64,000 bases of DNA from Roseovarius pelagicus (GTDB taxonomy: Bacteria > Pseudomonadota > Alphaproteobacteria > Rhodobacterales > Rhodobacteraceae), in the NCBI RefSeq assembly GCF_025639885.1, contig NZ_CP106739.1, positions 104,063-168,062 on the forward strand, given 5' to 3'. Below, piece by piece: positions 39,087-48,160 of this stretch. Every line of letters starts with the position of its first letter. Within the stretch, counting starts at the first letter, position 1. The notes beneath the pieces were generated by a model, which worked only from the letters and a program-made list of their open reading frames with translations, searched no databases and was not told the origin of the DNA. Made by a program: the position numbers and the translations under genes.

Positions 39087-39496
39087 AGCGTGGTGCAGCG
39101 CATTTCTTATTACTGTCAGTCGGTTTGGGCTTGATGGCATCCCCCCTAATGGCGGAGCGCAATCTCATCCCCAGTCTTGAGAGCATTCCAGATGTCTGCC
39201 CCGAACGCCCGAGCGAACCTGACTGGATGCAGAACATCGCCCTTCGAGACGCCTACCAGCGTGTCTTGGTCCAGGACATCTACCGGGCACAGAACATGGA
39301 GCGGATCGTTGAGACCGGATCCTGCGACTGCGGTCTTCGCTTCCCAGCATGGGATAACGCCGAAGTCACCTTCCAAGAAAACCACGCCAATGCGAACCGT
39401 TCAGAAATGCTGCAAGCGTCAGACAGTTACAACCGCCGCGCAAATGATCTTCGACCAGAAGCTCAAGCGATCTGCGAAGCAGTGGGTAATTGGTAA
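39083..39496 (+). CDS. Small exported protein of the virB operon
   Basis: A 137-residue protein with signal peptide (MKRGAAHFLLLSVGLGLMASPLMA), a mature part with CPERPSEPDW and GSCDCGLRFP, and a closing EAQAICEAV. The four mature cysteines suggest disulfides in the periplasm. Its ATG overlaps the DUF4177-like stop, and virB6 starts 12 bases downstream. I know no named family. Confidence 0.65.
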   Translation: MKRGAAHFLLLSVGLGLMASPLMAERNLIPSLESIPDVCPERPSEPDWMQNIALRDAYQRVLVQDIYRAQNMERIVETGSCDCGLRFPAWDNAEVTFQENHANANRSEMLQASDSYNRRANDLRPEAQAICEAVGNW

Positions 39497-39508
39497 GGGA
39501 ACTCTGAA

Positions 39509-40585
39509 ATGAGCGTTGTCACCTACTTCGTTGAAACCTCCCAGGGTTATCTCAACACGGCCGCCGAGACACAGTTCGGGTCTGTTGCTGCGACGGTGGG
39601 AACGCTTCTCGTTCTTGGAACAACCGTCGTCGTGATCCTCGTTTTCCTGAACATGATCTATCAGTACAAAGCGATGGACGGGCGAACGGCGTTCTGGCTT
39701 GCGGTCAAGATTGGTCTCATCGGGATATTTGCAACCAATTGGGTGCAGTTCAACGCACTCTCGTCCGCAATCCTCGCGGGGATCGACAGTATTGCGGGCG
39801 CGCTGGTCGCCTCCGTCGGTGGTGGAACTCCCGGCCCTTCTGGTACCTTCGCGGAAGAATTCGACCGTTTGATCGCCGAGTTGGGGGACTACTTGAACGC
39901 CGCTGGTTCAGAGTTGAACTGGATGGCCGGCGCCATGCTCGACATTGTCGGGGTCCTCTTGCTCTCGATCCTCGGCGGGCTGGCCGCCTTCATCCTCGTG
40001 GCATCCCGCCTGATGATCGCACTTCTGATCGGGATCGCGCCGGTGATGATTTTCCTGACCCTCTTCGAGGGCACCAAGGATTATTTCGCGCGCTGGTTAT
40101 CCGCGCTTATCTCCTTTGCGCTATACCCCATCGTCGTCGCAGGCGTGTTCGCAACGATCACCGGAGTATCATCAGCCCTGATCGGTGAGCTTGGCGACCC
40201 GGAAGGGGCCTCCAATATCGGCGCGCTCATCCCCTTCTTCATGATGGTGCTCATGGCCAAAGGGTTCATAATCGCAACACCCTTTATCGTCCGCGCGATC
40301 TCCGGCAACATCATGATGCCCGCCCTATCCGGTGGTCTCGGCGGCGGCTACAGCTTTGCCCGCGCCGCAATGGGCAGCCAGCAGGCCTACAACCGCTACC
40401 TGATCGGAGGCGCAAGTGGCGCAGAATACGCAGCCCTCAGGGCGCGGCAGTTCTTCGGCTTGCAGCAGATGCCCGTGAGGCAAGGCATGGGGCAGACGGG
40501 TTCCGCAGGAGGCACAGGATCCGCAGACACGGGGTCAAAAATGCTGGCGCAGCTGGCGAGACTGGGACGGCTTGGGCGACGGTGA
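39509..40585 (+). CDS. virB6: VirB6/TrbL-type polytopic channel protein
   Basis: A 358-residue inner-membrane protein with five to seven helices and the TrbL/VirB6 core including LMIALLIGIAPVMIFLTLFEGTKDYFARWLS. The tail is Gly/Ser-rich and polar (TGSAGGTGSADTGS). It forms the membrane path for DNA transfer. It lies at the end of the operon, not between virB5 and virB8. Confidence 0.88.
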   Translation: MSVVTYFVETSQGYLNTAAETQFGSVAATVGTLLVLGTTVVVILVFLNMIYQYKAMDGRTAFWLAVKIGLIGIFATNWVQFNALSSAILAGIDSIAGALVASVGGGTPGPSGTFAEEFDRLIAELGDYLNAAGSELNWMAGAMLDIVGVLLLSILGGLAAFILVASRLMIALLIGIAPVMIFLTLFEGTKDYFARWLSALISFALYPIVVAGVFATITGVSSALIGELGDPEGASNIGALIPFFMMVLMAKGFIIATPFIVRAISGNIMMPALSGGLGGGYSFARAAMGSQQAYNRYLIGGASGAEYAALRARQFFGLQQMPVRQGMGQTGSAGGTGSADTGSKMLAQLARLGRLGRR

Positions 40586-40730
40586 CGGCCCTTAGCTGTC
40601 TTCCAACACGAATCACGAATGCTGCGTGCGCAGCCCGCTTAGTGGACATTCATTGAGCGCCTTATACTTTCTAAATCTAGTACACGATAATCAAGAATTA
40701 TCGCTACTAACTCAGCAGTGCATTTAGATC
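40586..40730. other. Operon end and junction to defence block
   Basis: A small hairpin GCTGCG-TG-CGCAGC lies near 40620-40633. No gene is seen. Composition becomes AT-richer from here. Confidence 0.4.
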
Positions 40731-41093
40731 TCAATCTCTTTGCTCACGTTTTGAAGCTGGTACTTTGGCAAAACTGGTGCGCCACTTTTTCATGCCCCTT
40801 TCGCCTCGAACAACTTCGTCGCCGTTGTTGTCCAGCGTTACAACGGAACTCGTCACGATATTTCGATATCTCCCGGAATCATCCCATTCCCATTTGAAAC
40901 CAACAGTGTCACCGAAGAACACCCACTTCTTCGATCCGAGGGCAAGGAACGAATATAGGTCACCATCAACTACAAAGCTGTGCCGATGCCAGGCACGAGT
41001 GTTTCCACCCTTGCTTGGCGGACGGTATTTATCGACAAGAAATGTCCGGTAGTTTTGAACAACGGTTGGTTCAACCCTGATTTCGTCTGCCAC
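40731..41093 (-). CDS. Hypothetical protein downstream of the Ubl operon
   Basis: A 120-residue soluble protein without signal or cysteines. It is aromatic and basic (WHRHSFVVDGDLYSFLALGSK, WVFFGDTVGFKWEWDDSGRY). No family is recognised. It lies 14 bases after the E1 gene's stop on the same strand, so it may be a fifth member of the Bil-like operon or a separate small gene. Confidence 0.55.
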   Translation of the reverse strand: MADEIRVEPTVVQNYRTFLVDKYRPPSKGGNTRAWHRHSFVVDGDLYSFLALGSKKWVFFGDTVGFKWEWDDSGRYRNIVTSSVVTLDNNGDEVVRGERGMKKWRTSFAKVPASKREQRD

Positions 41094-41107
41094 TTTGTAT
41101 CCTGTTT

Positions 41108-42511
41108 CTAACTCACCAGAGCTTCTGTAAATCCTGGGTTGATCTGAGCAAGCTCATTATTGCCAGCCATTTGCACAACGTGGCGATGATCTACGCTCAA
41201 AAGATCCAGGTCGACAAGTTGGCACGGACGTCCACCGTGCAGAATTCGTAGAATCTCGCTAACCGCAAGGCACGACGCGACCATTCCAACGAAAGGGGCT
41301 CCTACGGCTTTTCCAGCCAAAAGCGTGGCACCGCATTGATCAAGCGAGCCGGTCTTTACCAGGTTCTGGTAAGCGTCAGGTATAACAGGGGCATTTGCAT
41401 AATCCGCTACTGGCCAGATATCCGCGGCCTTCCGGGGGCCTGGCAAGACATGCAGTCGGATCTTCTGAAAATCCTGATGACCACGCCCTAACCCGGCCTC
41501 TACAACCATGTCAAAACCAACCTTATCGAGTGCTCTGCGCCCAAGTGCATTGTCGAGGCCACACAGGGCGATGGCAGGTTCCAAAGGCTGGCGTGTAAAG
41601 TCGTCTGCAAAATACCTCTCTATCAGTGAGACTGAATTCCCTCGGGTTTCTGCCCAATCGGCGATGACACGGGTTTTCTTCTGGCCCACCATGGACGGCG
41701 TGGTCAAAATAGACGTGCTGTGTGTCGATGTGGTGACGTCATCAATATCCTGCAAAACGAGAAAAAGAGCCGAAGGGTCTGCGTAAGGAAGCAGGCCAAG
41801 ATTCCAAAGATATGCCTGTCCTAGGTGGCCGAGACCGATCAACCAAATTCGATTTGGTAAATATTTGAGCGCGGGTTCGAACGGATCATCCACGCGCCAA
41901 TCGACGTTTGGGTTTGGATTCCAGAGAGACATCCCAAGAGTGCGCCGGCCGGCGCTTGGCAAGGCTTTGCTTACGTGAAAATAGGCTTCGGCCACGGCAA
42001 GGGCAGAACTCAAAGTTGTCGCGGTCGCAATTGGAGCTTTTCCGGCAATTTCAACGTCAGAATGCGCTGGCGTTATGCCACCTCGCCACCCTGCAGCATG
42101 CGTGCGTAAGGCAAACCCGTTGTGTCTGGGACGTGCGCCTCCTCCTATATAAATGACGGGGTCCTCACCCAACCCTGACGCTATGGTACCACCGTGCTGA
42201 ATGATCTCATCAGCCAATGACTTACTGCCCACTTGCCTTATTAATAGCGGCGCACCCGAGGCACCCGATACCTGAACCCCACCCAGAAACACTCGGCTTG
42301 CAAGAGCAACGACCGTAAGTAACGCGGTTTGATGTTCAGGACAGTCGGCATCGGCTGGATCAATTGATACTGAAAGCCGATAGCTTTCAAACAGGCGTTT
42401 GGCAGCCTCGACACTTTCAACGGTGCCGCTATCCAGAGCCTGTTTCATCAGACGATGAAGGGTGTCACCATTTACTGGCATATCCATAAGAGCCTCTCTA
42501 GAGTCCAACAT
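41108..42511 (-). CDS. bilD: E1-like ThiF-fold ubiquitin-activating enzyme (Bil-like)
   Basis: A 467-residue protein with a C-terminal ThiF/E1 adenylation domain. Its features are the nucleotide-binding GLGHLG (residues 226-231), acidic LQDIDDV (253-259), Lys-containing GQKKT (276-280) and a candidate catalytic Cys393 in DQCGAT. The N-terminal 210 residues are a separate domain, perhaps for binding the Ubl. It should adenylate the double ubiquitin-like protein encoded upstream and pass it to the E2. Order Ubl-E2-JAB-E1 matches the published Bil antiphage system. The gene overlaps the JAB gene by 14 bases. Confidence 0.8.
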   Translation of the reverse strand: MLDSREALMDMPVNGDTLHRLMKQALDSGTVESVEAAKRLFESYRLSVSIDPADADCPEHQTALLTVVALASRVFLGGVQVSGASGAPLLIRQVGSKSLADEIIQHGGTIASGLGEDPVIYIGGGARPRHNGFALRTHAAGWRGGITPAHSDVEIAGKAPIATATTLSSALAVAEAYFHVSKALPSAGRRTLGMSLWNPNPNVDWRVDDPFEPALKYLPNRIWLIGLGHLGQAYLWNLGLLPYADPSALFLVLQDIDDVTTSTHSTSILTTPSMVGQKKTRVIADWAETRGNSVSLIERYFADDFTRQPLEPAIALCGLDNALGRRALDKVGFDMVVEAGLGRGHQDFQKIRLHVLPGPRKAADIWPVADYANAPVIPDAYQNLVKTGSLDQCGATLLAGKAVGAPFVGMVASCLAVSEILRILHGGRPCQLVDLDLLSVDHRHVVQMAGNNELAQINPGFTEALVS

Positions 42512-42989
42512 GAAAGAACGATTTGCGCTTCGATTTAGGTACGCTTACCCAATCCTTGTTTCCGAGGTAGCGATAGATTCCGACGGTCGACCGCTTTGCG
42601 TGTTTTGCGAAATTGGGGACGATGAGTGCTAGGTGCCCTGATCGGGAAATCATTGGATGTGCACGATCTGATTTGCTTTGTTGCTCTCCACCGGGATGGA
42701 CGTGGACATCCGCCACGACGGTCAGTTTCCTCGCCTTGCAGATTGCCCAGAGTTCACTGAAATACCGTCCATTGAAACGCACGATGCCTGACTCCAGACA
42801 ATGCGGGTCAAGATCGTCGTAAAGAACGAAATCTACAATCCGGGCTTGACCACCAGCCTTGTAGCCCAGAAGAAAGGCACCGCTTTCCCGGCTGCTATTG
42901 GCGCCGCGCTGACGCAGGCCTGCCATCAGCTTGCGCCATACCAACCATGAGCATGACAATTCATGCCGCGGTGCGAACAGGCGGCGCAT
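42498..42989 (-). CDS. bilC: JAB/JAMM-family deubiquitinase-like peptidase (Bil-like)
   Basis: About 163 residues from ATG 42989 (ATG 43013 and later TTG starts are alternatives). It has a zinc JAMM core: Glu in [10 protein letters not shown] and then [15 protein letters not shown]. Here the H-x-H to Ser gap is six residues, one shorter than the canonical JAMM spacing. In Bil systems the JAB enzyme trims or removes the Ubl. The start overlaps the E2 gene end. Confidence 0.78.
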   Translation of the reverse strand: MRRLFAPRHELSCSWLVWRKLMAGLRQRGANSSRESGAFLLGYKAGGQARIVDFVLYDDLDPHCLESGIVRFNGRYFSELWAICKARKLTVVADVHVHPGGEQQSKSDRAHPMISRSGHLALIVPNFAKHAKRSTVGIYRYLGNKDWVSVPKSKRKSFFHVGL

Positions 42990-43434
42990 AGTCCGCGCAA
43001 TTGAGAAGTTCATGAACCAGCTCCAGATATTGGTTGATCCCGATTTTCGGGTTCCAGATTTTCGACGGCATTTCCTGCCGCCAGTTTTCGTGGCCTTCAA
43101 AGCTTGTACGATCGCAGGGCAGGTACAGGGCCGAACCATTCTTCCAGTCCGTCCTGAAGACAGATGACAGTCTGCCGCCCCTGCCCTGGGGCCACATGTC
43201 GAAGCTCAGCTGAGTGTTCTTGGAGATATTCCAAAGCCCTGCTGTCGGCGCGCGTTCCGGATACCCTGCGCAGTTAAACCGAAGTTCGTATTCTTGGCCG
43301 TCCAAGGCGGTGACGGCGATGAAAACATAAGGCCAGCTCATCTCGACGAGGCGCCACCGTCCTTCAAGCGCGGCAAGCTTGAAGGATGGCTTGGCTAGAT
43401 CGGCGGACATTGCCCGTTCGTCAGGACTGCTCAT
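42961..43434 (-). CDS. bilB: E2-like ubiquitin-conjugating protein (Bil-like)
   Basis: A 157-residue protein with an E2-like core: CAGYPERAP at residues 55-63 (the YPxxPP-type motif) and candidate catalytic Cys107 in [13 protein letters not shown]. Helical [15 protein letters not shown] follows. It should carry the Ubl as a thioester and conjugate it to targets. The ATG overlaps the double-Ubl gene's stop by four bases, so the operon is tightly coupled. Confidence 0.75.
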   Translation of the reverse strand: MSSPDERAMSADLAKPSFKLAALEGRWRLVEMSWPYVFIAVTALDGQEYELRFNCAGYPERAPTAGLWNISKNTQLSFDMWPQGRGGRLSSVFRTDWKNGSALYLPCDRTSFEGHENWRQEMPSKIWNPKIGINQYLELVHELLNCADYAPPVRTAA

Positions 43435-43940
43435 TGTGCAAATCCGGTGTGACCGTTGACACGCTGATCGGGGACGAGATCAAACTCCAATTTGGCACAA
43501 CCACATTTGGCAAGCGCGCCGATATGGGTGCCCGGATGAGGCCGTTCATGTGTTCCGGAAATCTGAAGCAGGTGTTCACCCGCCTCCTCCTTGGTCATGC
43601 CGAACTTGTTTTTGGCAAACCAGCGTTTGACACGTTTAATCGTGGCCGAGGGCGGAAACCGGCGGCCTTCGTCTTCGCCGTTAAAGGTGACGCAAACCTC
43701 GATCCGGCGCTGCCGGTGAAAGTGAAGTTTGAGGCCGGCCGGATCTCCGAGATCAGCCAGACAAGCATCATCAGAAGACGGATCTTCGGCATCTTCGATG
43801 AATACGTGGATGTCACCTTTAGCGCCAAGGCGCTCGCTGATCAGCTTTTTGAAATCGCCGATGGTTGCCGCGTCGTCAAGCTCTATGTGTTGGATGTCAA
43901 CAAGGTCTTCGCCTTGATAAAAAATGTCAATTTGGGTCAT
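43431..43940 (-). CDS. bilA: Tandem ubiquitin-like protein (Bil-like)
   Basis: A 169-residue protein with two beta-grasp-like repeats: residues about 1-75 ([32 protein letters not shown]) and about 80-160 ([32 protein letters not shown]). This is the tandem arrangement of ISG15-like Bil proteins. The C-terminus has no diglycine; the last residues VNGHTGFAQ hold single glycines. Processing by the JAB enzyme would be needed to expose a conjugatable end. Confidence 0.78.
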   Translation of the reverse strand: MTQIDIFYQGEDLVDIQHIELDDAATIGDFKKLISERLGAKGDIHVFIEDAEDPSSDDACLADLGDPAGLKLHFHRQRRIEVCVTFNGEDEGRRFPPSATIKRVKRWFAKNKFGMTKEEAGEHLLQISGTHERPHPGTHIGALAKCGCAKLEFDLVPDQRVNGHTGFAQ

Positions 43941-44049
43941 TTTTCATTCTCCGGGGAACTGAAGAGTGAGGCACCATTGCCCTTCTACGTCCCTTCGAAT
44001 GGTTAATCGTTTTCTGGTGGCCCAAACCGGAAGTGCGGACCCGAAAAAG
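43941..44049. other. Intergenic before the Ubl operon
   Basis: 109 bases with the ribosome site for the first gene of the Ubl operon on the minus strand (GGAG near 43952). It separates the operon from the helicase unit, so the two may have different promoters. Confidence 0.4.
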
Positions 44050-47000
44050 TTAAGATTGGTTCAATGGTCCGCCCGGTGTCGCAGCGCATATGAAAAAATG
44101 AGGACACCTTGGGCAGGAAATCGGATCTGTGTCTGGAGGAAATTGCCCTGCAGCGATCTGATCCAGCATCTTGATGGAAGATGTGGCGCGGTTCGAAATG
44201 ACGCGGTCAGTTGTTGGAATTGGCTCGCTGACGTTGTCGGTGAGATGTAACGCTTCGACGAGCACACCCGCACCAAACTCAGCTTCCGCTGCCAATTTGT
44301 AGAGGGCGTATTCAAGGCGGGAATATTCATCACTGCGACAATAGCCAGTGCGTACCCTGCGAACTGAAATGGTTCCGTCTTGTTGTCTGGATATTTCGCT
44401 TGGCTCGACAAATACCGTTCCATTGGAAAGTTCAACCGGCAAGCGCTTGGCTTCAAGAAACTCTCTTCCGTCACCGGCAGCGAGAAGATTACGAATGAAG
44501 CGGGATGCAAGCTGACGGTACGCGGTCGCATAGGCATGGCCGACGGGACCGCGTTGCTGCCAGATCATATCAAATGCGCTCTCTGCCGTTGCAAGCGAAG
44601 GCGTCCCCGACAGACGTTCCATCTTGAGCCAGCGTATTAAATCGTAGATACAGTCATGGGTTTTTGAAAACGCTGTCATTTTTCGAGCGCTGCCTAAGCC
44701 CATTACATGCGTATAAAAGAAGCGGCGCGGACATCGTTCATAGGCCGTCAAACGGCTTTCCGTCATTCTCCAAGTGTCCGACCAGCTGATCTCGATCTTG
44801 TTTGGATCGTCGGTGATAGATGGGCCGCTCAATTGGTCCGGATTATCGATCTGGGTTACCAGGTGCGGCGGAAGCCAGCTGAGAAATTTGGATTCACTGC
44901 GGCTGTTCCCGTTCGGCTGCTTCCTTGGCAAATACAGATTGAGGTATTTTTGAGCACGCGAGATTGCGACAAAGAACAGGCATTCCTCTTCTGTCGCATG
45001 GGCTTGTTTTGCGAACTCTTTTGCGGAGAGAACATCAGATCCTTCAACCATGCCATCTGGCGGCGGGCAACGCTGACCACGATTGCTGGATGGGAAACTG
45101 GCGACAGTCAGTCCAGGAACATGGACGGCCTCAAACTCAAGGCCCTTGCTGCCGTGGACTGTCATCAACCGGACGGCATTCATGTGCAATGCGGCATCGG
45201 GAACTTGCCGGAGGTCCCGTTCTTCGGCAAGCAGAACCATTTGCCGGATGCGGGCGAGCGTGCGCTCGATCGGCAATCCGTCCTTGATGGGGACTTCATC
45301 CCGCAAGAAGTTCAGAAACTGCCAGATTGCGACACCTTTCATCTGGCCTGAGATCGTCATCGAAGTTGCTATGTCGCGCGCGTGGTTTGTCTTATCCAGA
45401 AGATATGATGCGAGAAACTCCCAAGCCGTGCTGGTGTTTTTTAGACCAGTCAGATCTTCAACAAGCTGCGCTAACCCGGCACGGCCATCAACGGAGAGCG
45501 CAACATCGGCCTTAAGTGCCGCGAGACCTTCAAGTGTAGAAATTTGGTCATCTCTGATGGTTTTGGCGATCTGATAGACATCCTGAATCGTCAGCGCGTA
45601 GCGGGGCAAGGCGCCAACACGCACCATGGCGTCACCAAAAGGGTCGATCGCAAGGTTGAGCAAGGCCAGGAGGTCGCGAATTTCTTCACGCTCAAACAAG
45701 CTTCCAAGGTGAAGGACCGGGATACTCCGCGCTTCCAGACCGGCAGCTATTTCATTCAGCCTCTTGTTTGTCCGACACAGCACCGCTTGATCGCGATACG
45801 TAATTCCTGAGCCCTTCAGGTCTTCGATGCGGGCCGCGATCCCCTCAATCTCATCATCGGGCTTTTCAAACCGACGAATTTCCGTAGCCGTCGGTCCAAG
45901 GCCATTATTCGCATAAAGACTTAGGGGCAACATGCCGTGTGACGCACCCATTCTAGGAGCCGTTGCCACGAAGCTGTCGACGATCTGTTCACTGGAGCGA
46001 TAGTTGATTTCCAGACTATCGATCACTGGCTCATCATAATCCTCTGAAAATTTGACCATATTCGCCGAGGACGCGCCGCGAAATCGATAGATGGACTGCC
46101 TTGCATCACCGACAACCCACAGCCGTTTTGCATCTCCCGAAACAAGCGTAACGAGCCTCGCGCTGGCCCGGTTGACGTCCTGGTACTCGTCAACAAGAAC
46201 GTGCCTATGTCGAAGCTGTAGCTCGGCATTCACGACCGCATTGGCATCAAGCAACAGTGCCGGCCGCATCACCAGATCCCCAAAATCTATCGCGCCGCGC
46301 TCTGAGAGCTTCTTTTCGTAAAGATCGTAGACATCCGCGACTTCGAGACATTTTTCGGCGACCTTGATCTGCTCATCATCGCCGATAGCCTGCGCTTTAC
46401 TGAGCATCGCATCTGAAAGCACGCGATAGTGATCGGGCGTAACCAACTCATCCTTGGCGCGCGATATCGCGTCCAGAATATCGCGCAGGACAAGCGTTGG
46501 GTCCCACAGATTGCGATAGTGCACCAATGGAAGGGTTGGCAGGAGTTCTTCCAAGACCTCGATCGCATCGCTTCGGTCGAAGAGAATGGGCGCAGCTGGA
46601 AGGTTTAACTCGCGATAAAACCGTCGCACTACATCCAGACCAAAGGCGTGAAAGGTTCCGACCCAGACTTTGGCCGCGGCTTCAGGAACGGCCTGCTCAA
46701 GACGCTCTGACAATTCTCCCGCTGCTCGGTTCGAGAATGTAAGTACCAGAATGGAGGCAGGATCGACACCATCTTTGATCAAGGCAACAACTCGCTTAAT
46801 CAGCGTTCTCGTTTTACCTGTGCCGGGGCCAGCCTGAAGAAGATAGGGTGAATCGCGATGCTCGACGGCCCTGTCTTGTGATTTGTCTGGCTTAGGAATG
46901 TAGCCTGCAGAGTTGGCCTCGCTTGCCGGTTGATCGGGCGGCAGCAAGAGCGCGTCGAACAACTGTTGGCGAACGACCGCGAGAGGAAGACCCGTCGCTT

Positions 47001-47493
47001 CGACCATTGCCACAGCAGACATTTTTTCCTCAACGAAGAGGTGTCGTGCAAATTGCCGGGGAAAGACGAACTCTCTGGCAAAGACATTGGCCTGTAACTC
47101 CTGACGTTCGCGCACTCCATAGCTCTCTACACGCTGCAATCCGACCGCTGCTGCTTCTATTGTTTGTGAGGCATCCACATCGGTGGAGTTGCAATTCAGG
47201 GAACCCGCATGAAGCTGATCGTGTCCGATTTCGTGTGCAACAAGAAGTGCGCGGCTTGCAGGTTCCCCCGAATTTTCACAGCTGATCACGCCGGCTTGAT
47301 CATCAAATCGTGCTCGTGCGCCCTTCAACCCGGGATCGTCCGGTTCAAGCCAGACTAGATCTAGGTCAAGGTCGTCCAAGACCTTGATCGCATGTATCAC
47401 AAATGCAAGCGGATTGAGCGGATCGCCCCCTGCATCTAGTGTAGCCTGATGCAGTTCACTGGCAGCGCGGCGTATCGGTTCGAATCTGTCCAT
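44050..47493 (-). CDS. ImmA/IrrE peptidase - UvrD helicase - Fe-S nuclease-like fusion
   Basis: A 1,147-residue fusion. Residues about 1-190 form an ImmA/IrrE (M78-like) metallopeptidase with zinc motif HEIGH (87-91) and LQANVFAREFVFP. Next is a UvrD-type SF1 helicase with Walker A AGPGTGKTRT (221-230), VDEYQDVNRAS, SIYRFRGAS, NYRSSEQ, HGSKGLEFEAVHVPG and VAISRAQKYL. The C-terminus resembles AddB/RecB-type Fe-S PD-(D/E)XK nucleases: RLTAYERCPRRFFY and a final SCPRCPHFFIC. The expected DYKTG-like catalytic segment reads VRRVRTG, so nuclease activity may be lost. The stop of the upstream partner is one base from its start. Confidence 0.82.
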   Translation of the reverse strand: MDRFEPIRRAASELHQATLDAGGDPLNPLAFVIHAIKVLDDLDLDLVWLEPDDPGLKGARARFDDQAGVISCENSGEPASRALLVAHEIGHDQLHAGSLNCNSTDVDASQTIEAAAVGLQRVESYGVRERQELQANVFAREFVFPRQFARHLFVEEKMSAVAMVEATGLPLAVVRQQLFDALLLPPDQPASEANSAGYIPKPDKSQDRAVEHRDSPYLLQAGPGTGKTRTLIKRVVALIKDGVDPASILVLTFSNRAAGELSERLEQAVPEAAAKVWVGTFHAFGLDVVRRFYRELNLPAAPILFDRSDAIEVLEELLPTLPLVHYRNLWDPTLVLRDILDAISRAKDELVTPDHYRVLSDAMLSKAQAIGDDEQIKVAEKCLEVADVYDLYEKKLSERGAIDFGDLVMRPALLLDANAVVNAELQLRHRHVLVDEYQDVNRASARLVTLVSGDAKRLWVVGDARQSIYRFRGASSANMVKFSEDYDEPVIDSLEINYRSSEQIVDSFVATAPRMGASHGMLPLSLYANNGLGPTATEIRRFEKPDDEIEGIAARIEDLKGSGITYRDQAVLCRTNKRLNEIAAGLEARSIPVLHLGSLFEREEIRDLLALLNLAIDPFGDAMVRVGALPRYALTIQDVYQIAKTIRDDQISTLEGLAALKADVALSVDGRAGLAQLVEDLTGLKNTSTAWEFLASYLLDKTNHARDIATSMTISGQMKGVAIWQFLNFLRDEVPIKDGLPIERTLARIRQMVLLAEERDLRQVPDAALHMNAVRLMTVHGSKGLEFEAVHVPGLTVASFPSSNRGQRCPPPDGMVEGSDVLSAKEFAKQAHATEEECLFFVAISRAQKYLNLYLPRKQPNGNSRSESKFLSWLPPHLVTQIDNPDQLSGPSITDDPNKIEISWSDTWRMTESRLTAYERCPRRFFYTHVMGLGSARKMTAFSKTHDCIYDLIRWLKMERLSGTPSLATAESAFDMIWQQRGPVGHAYATAYRQLASRFIRNLLAAGDGREFLEAKRLPVELSNGTVFVEPSEISRQQDGTISVRRVRTGYCRSDEYSRLEYALYKLAAEAEFGAGVLVEALHLTDNVSEPIPTTDRVISNRATSSIKMLDQIAAGQFPPDTDPISCPRCPHFFICAATPGGPLNQS

Positions 47494-47494
47494 C

Positions 47495-48160
47495 CTATTT
47501 CAAGCTCATTAGATATTGTATCTGATCACCGGTCAGACCAGAACTTTCGACCGCTTCATCGAAGCTCTGTTGAAGTTCGTGATTTGGCCTGTCATCTGCC
47601 TTGAAAAACTGTGTACCCATAGCAGGTCGGTGACCTGACACGTTGAGGTAGGTTAACAGCTGATCAAGTCTGATTTTCAAACATTCAGAAGTGATCTCCA
47701 AATACCGAAGCGGAATCGTGTCCGGTCTGATCTGTCGATCCCGCAGCTTTAGAGCAAAGACCTTATTTGCATGTATTGAACGGGCAAACTGACCAAAACT
47801 CTTCCGATCCATGGCCGCGAAGGGGTCAAGCGATTTTACCTCAGGAGCCACGCGTGAAGTCACGTCATCCGCCTTAGATGAACTGTCACGCAGAAAGAGT
47901 TCGTTTTCAAAGTTGCTGAGAGCGCGGGAAACCAGCGGTGACACCTCATCTTGGACAACCACTGCTTCTTCATTCCGATCTGAATTGATGAGCATGTCGA
48001 TTGCCAACTCTACGGCGAAATCGGTGATTTCTGCCGCAAAGTCTGGATATTCACTGACGATATTTTCAACAAGTTGCGCGTCAGGAAGCCTATTCGCCTC
48101 CATCAAATCAAAGATGGCATCCTGTAGAAACTGTTCAGATTGGGTTGTGCTCGGGGTCAT
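47495..48160 (-). CDS. Unknown protein between sigma-like gene and helicase
   Basis: A 221-residue soluble, acidic, mostly helical protein (FLQDAIFDLMEANRLPDAQLVENIVSEY at the start). It has no cysteine motif, signal or recognised domain. Its ATG overlaps the sigma-like gene's stop, and its own stop nearly abuts the helicase gene. By position it could be an anti-sigma factor or the substrate of the ImmA peptidase, the arrangement used by ImmA-ImmR pairs. That is inference only. Confidence 0.65.
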   Translation of the reverse strand: MTPSTTQSEQFLQDAIFDLMEANRLPDAQLVENIVSEYPDFAAEITDFAVELAIDMLINSDRNEEAVVVQDEVSPLVSRALSNFENELFLRDSSSKADDVTSRVAPEVKSLDPFAAMDRKSFGQFARSIHANKVFALKLRDRQIRPDTIPLRYLEITSECLKIRLDQLLTYLNVSGHRPAMGTQFFKADDRPNHELQQSFDEAVESSGLTGDQIQYLMSLK

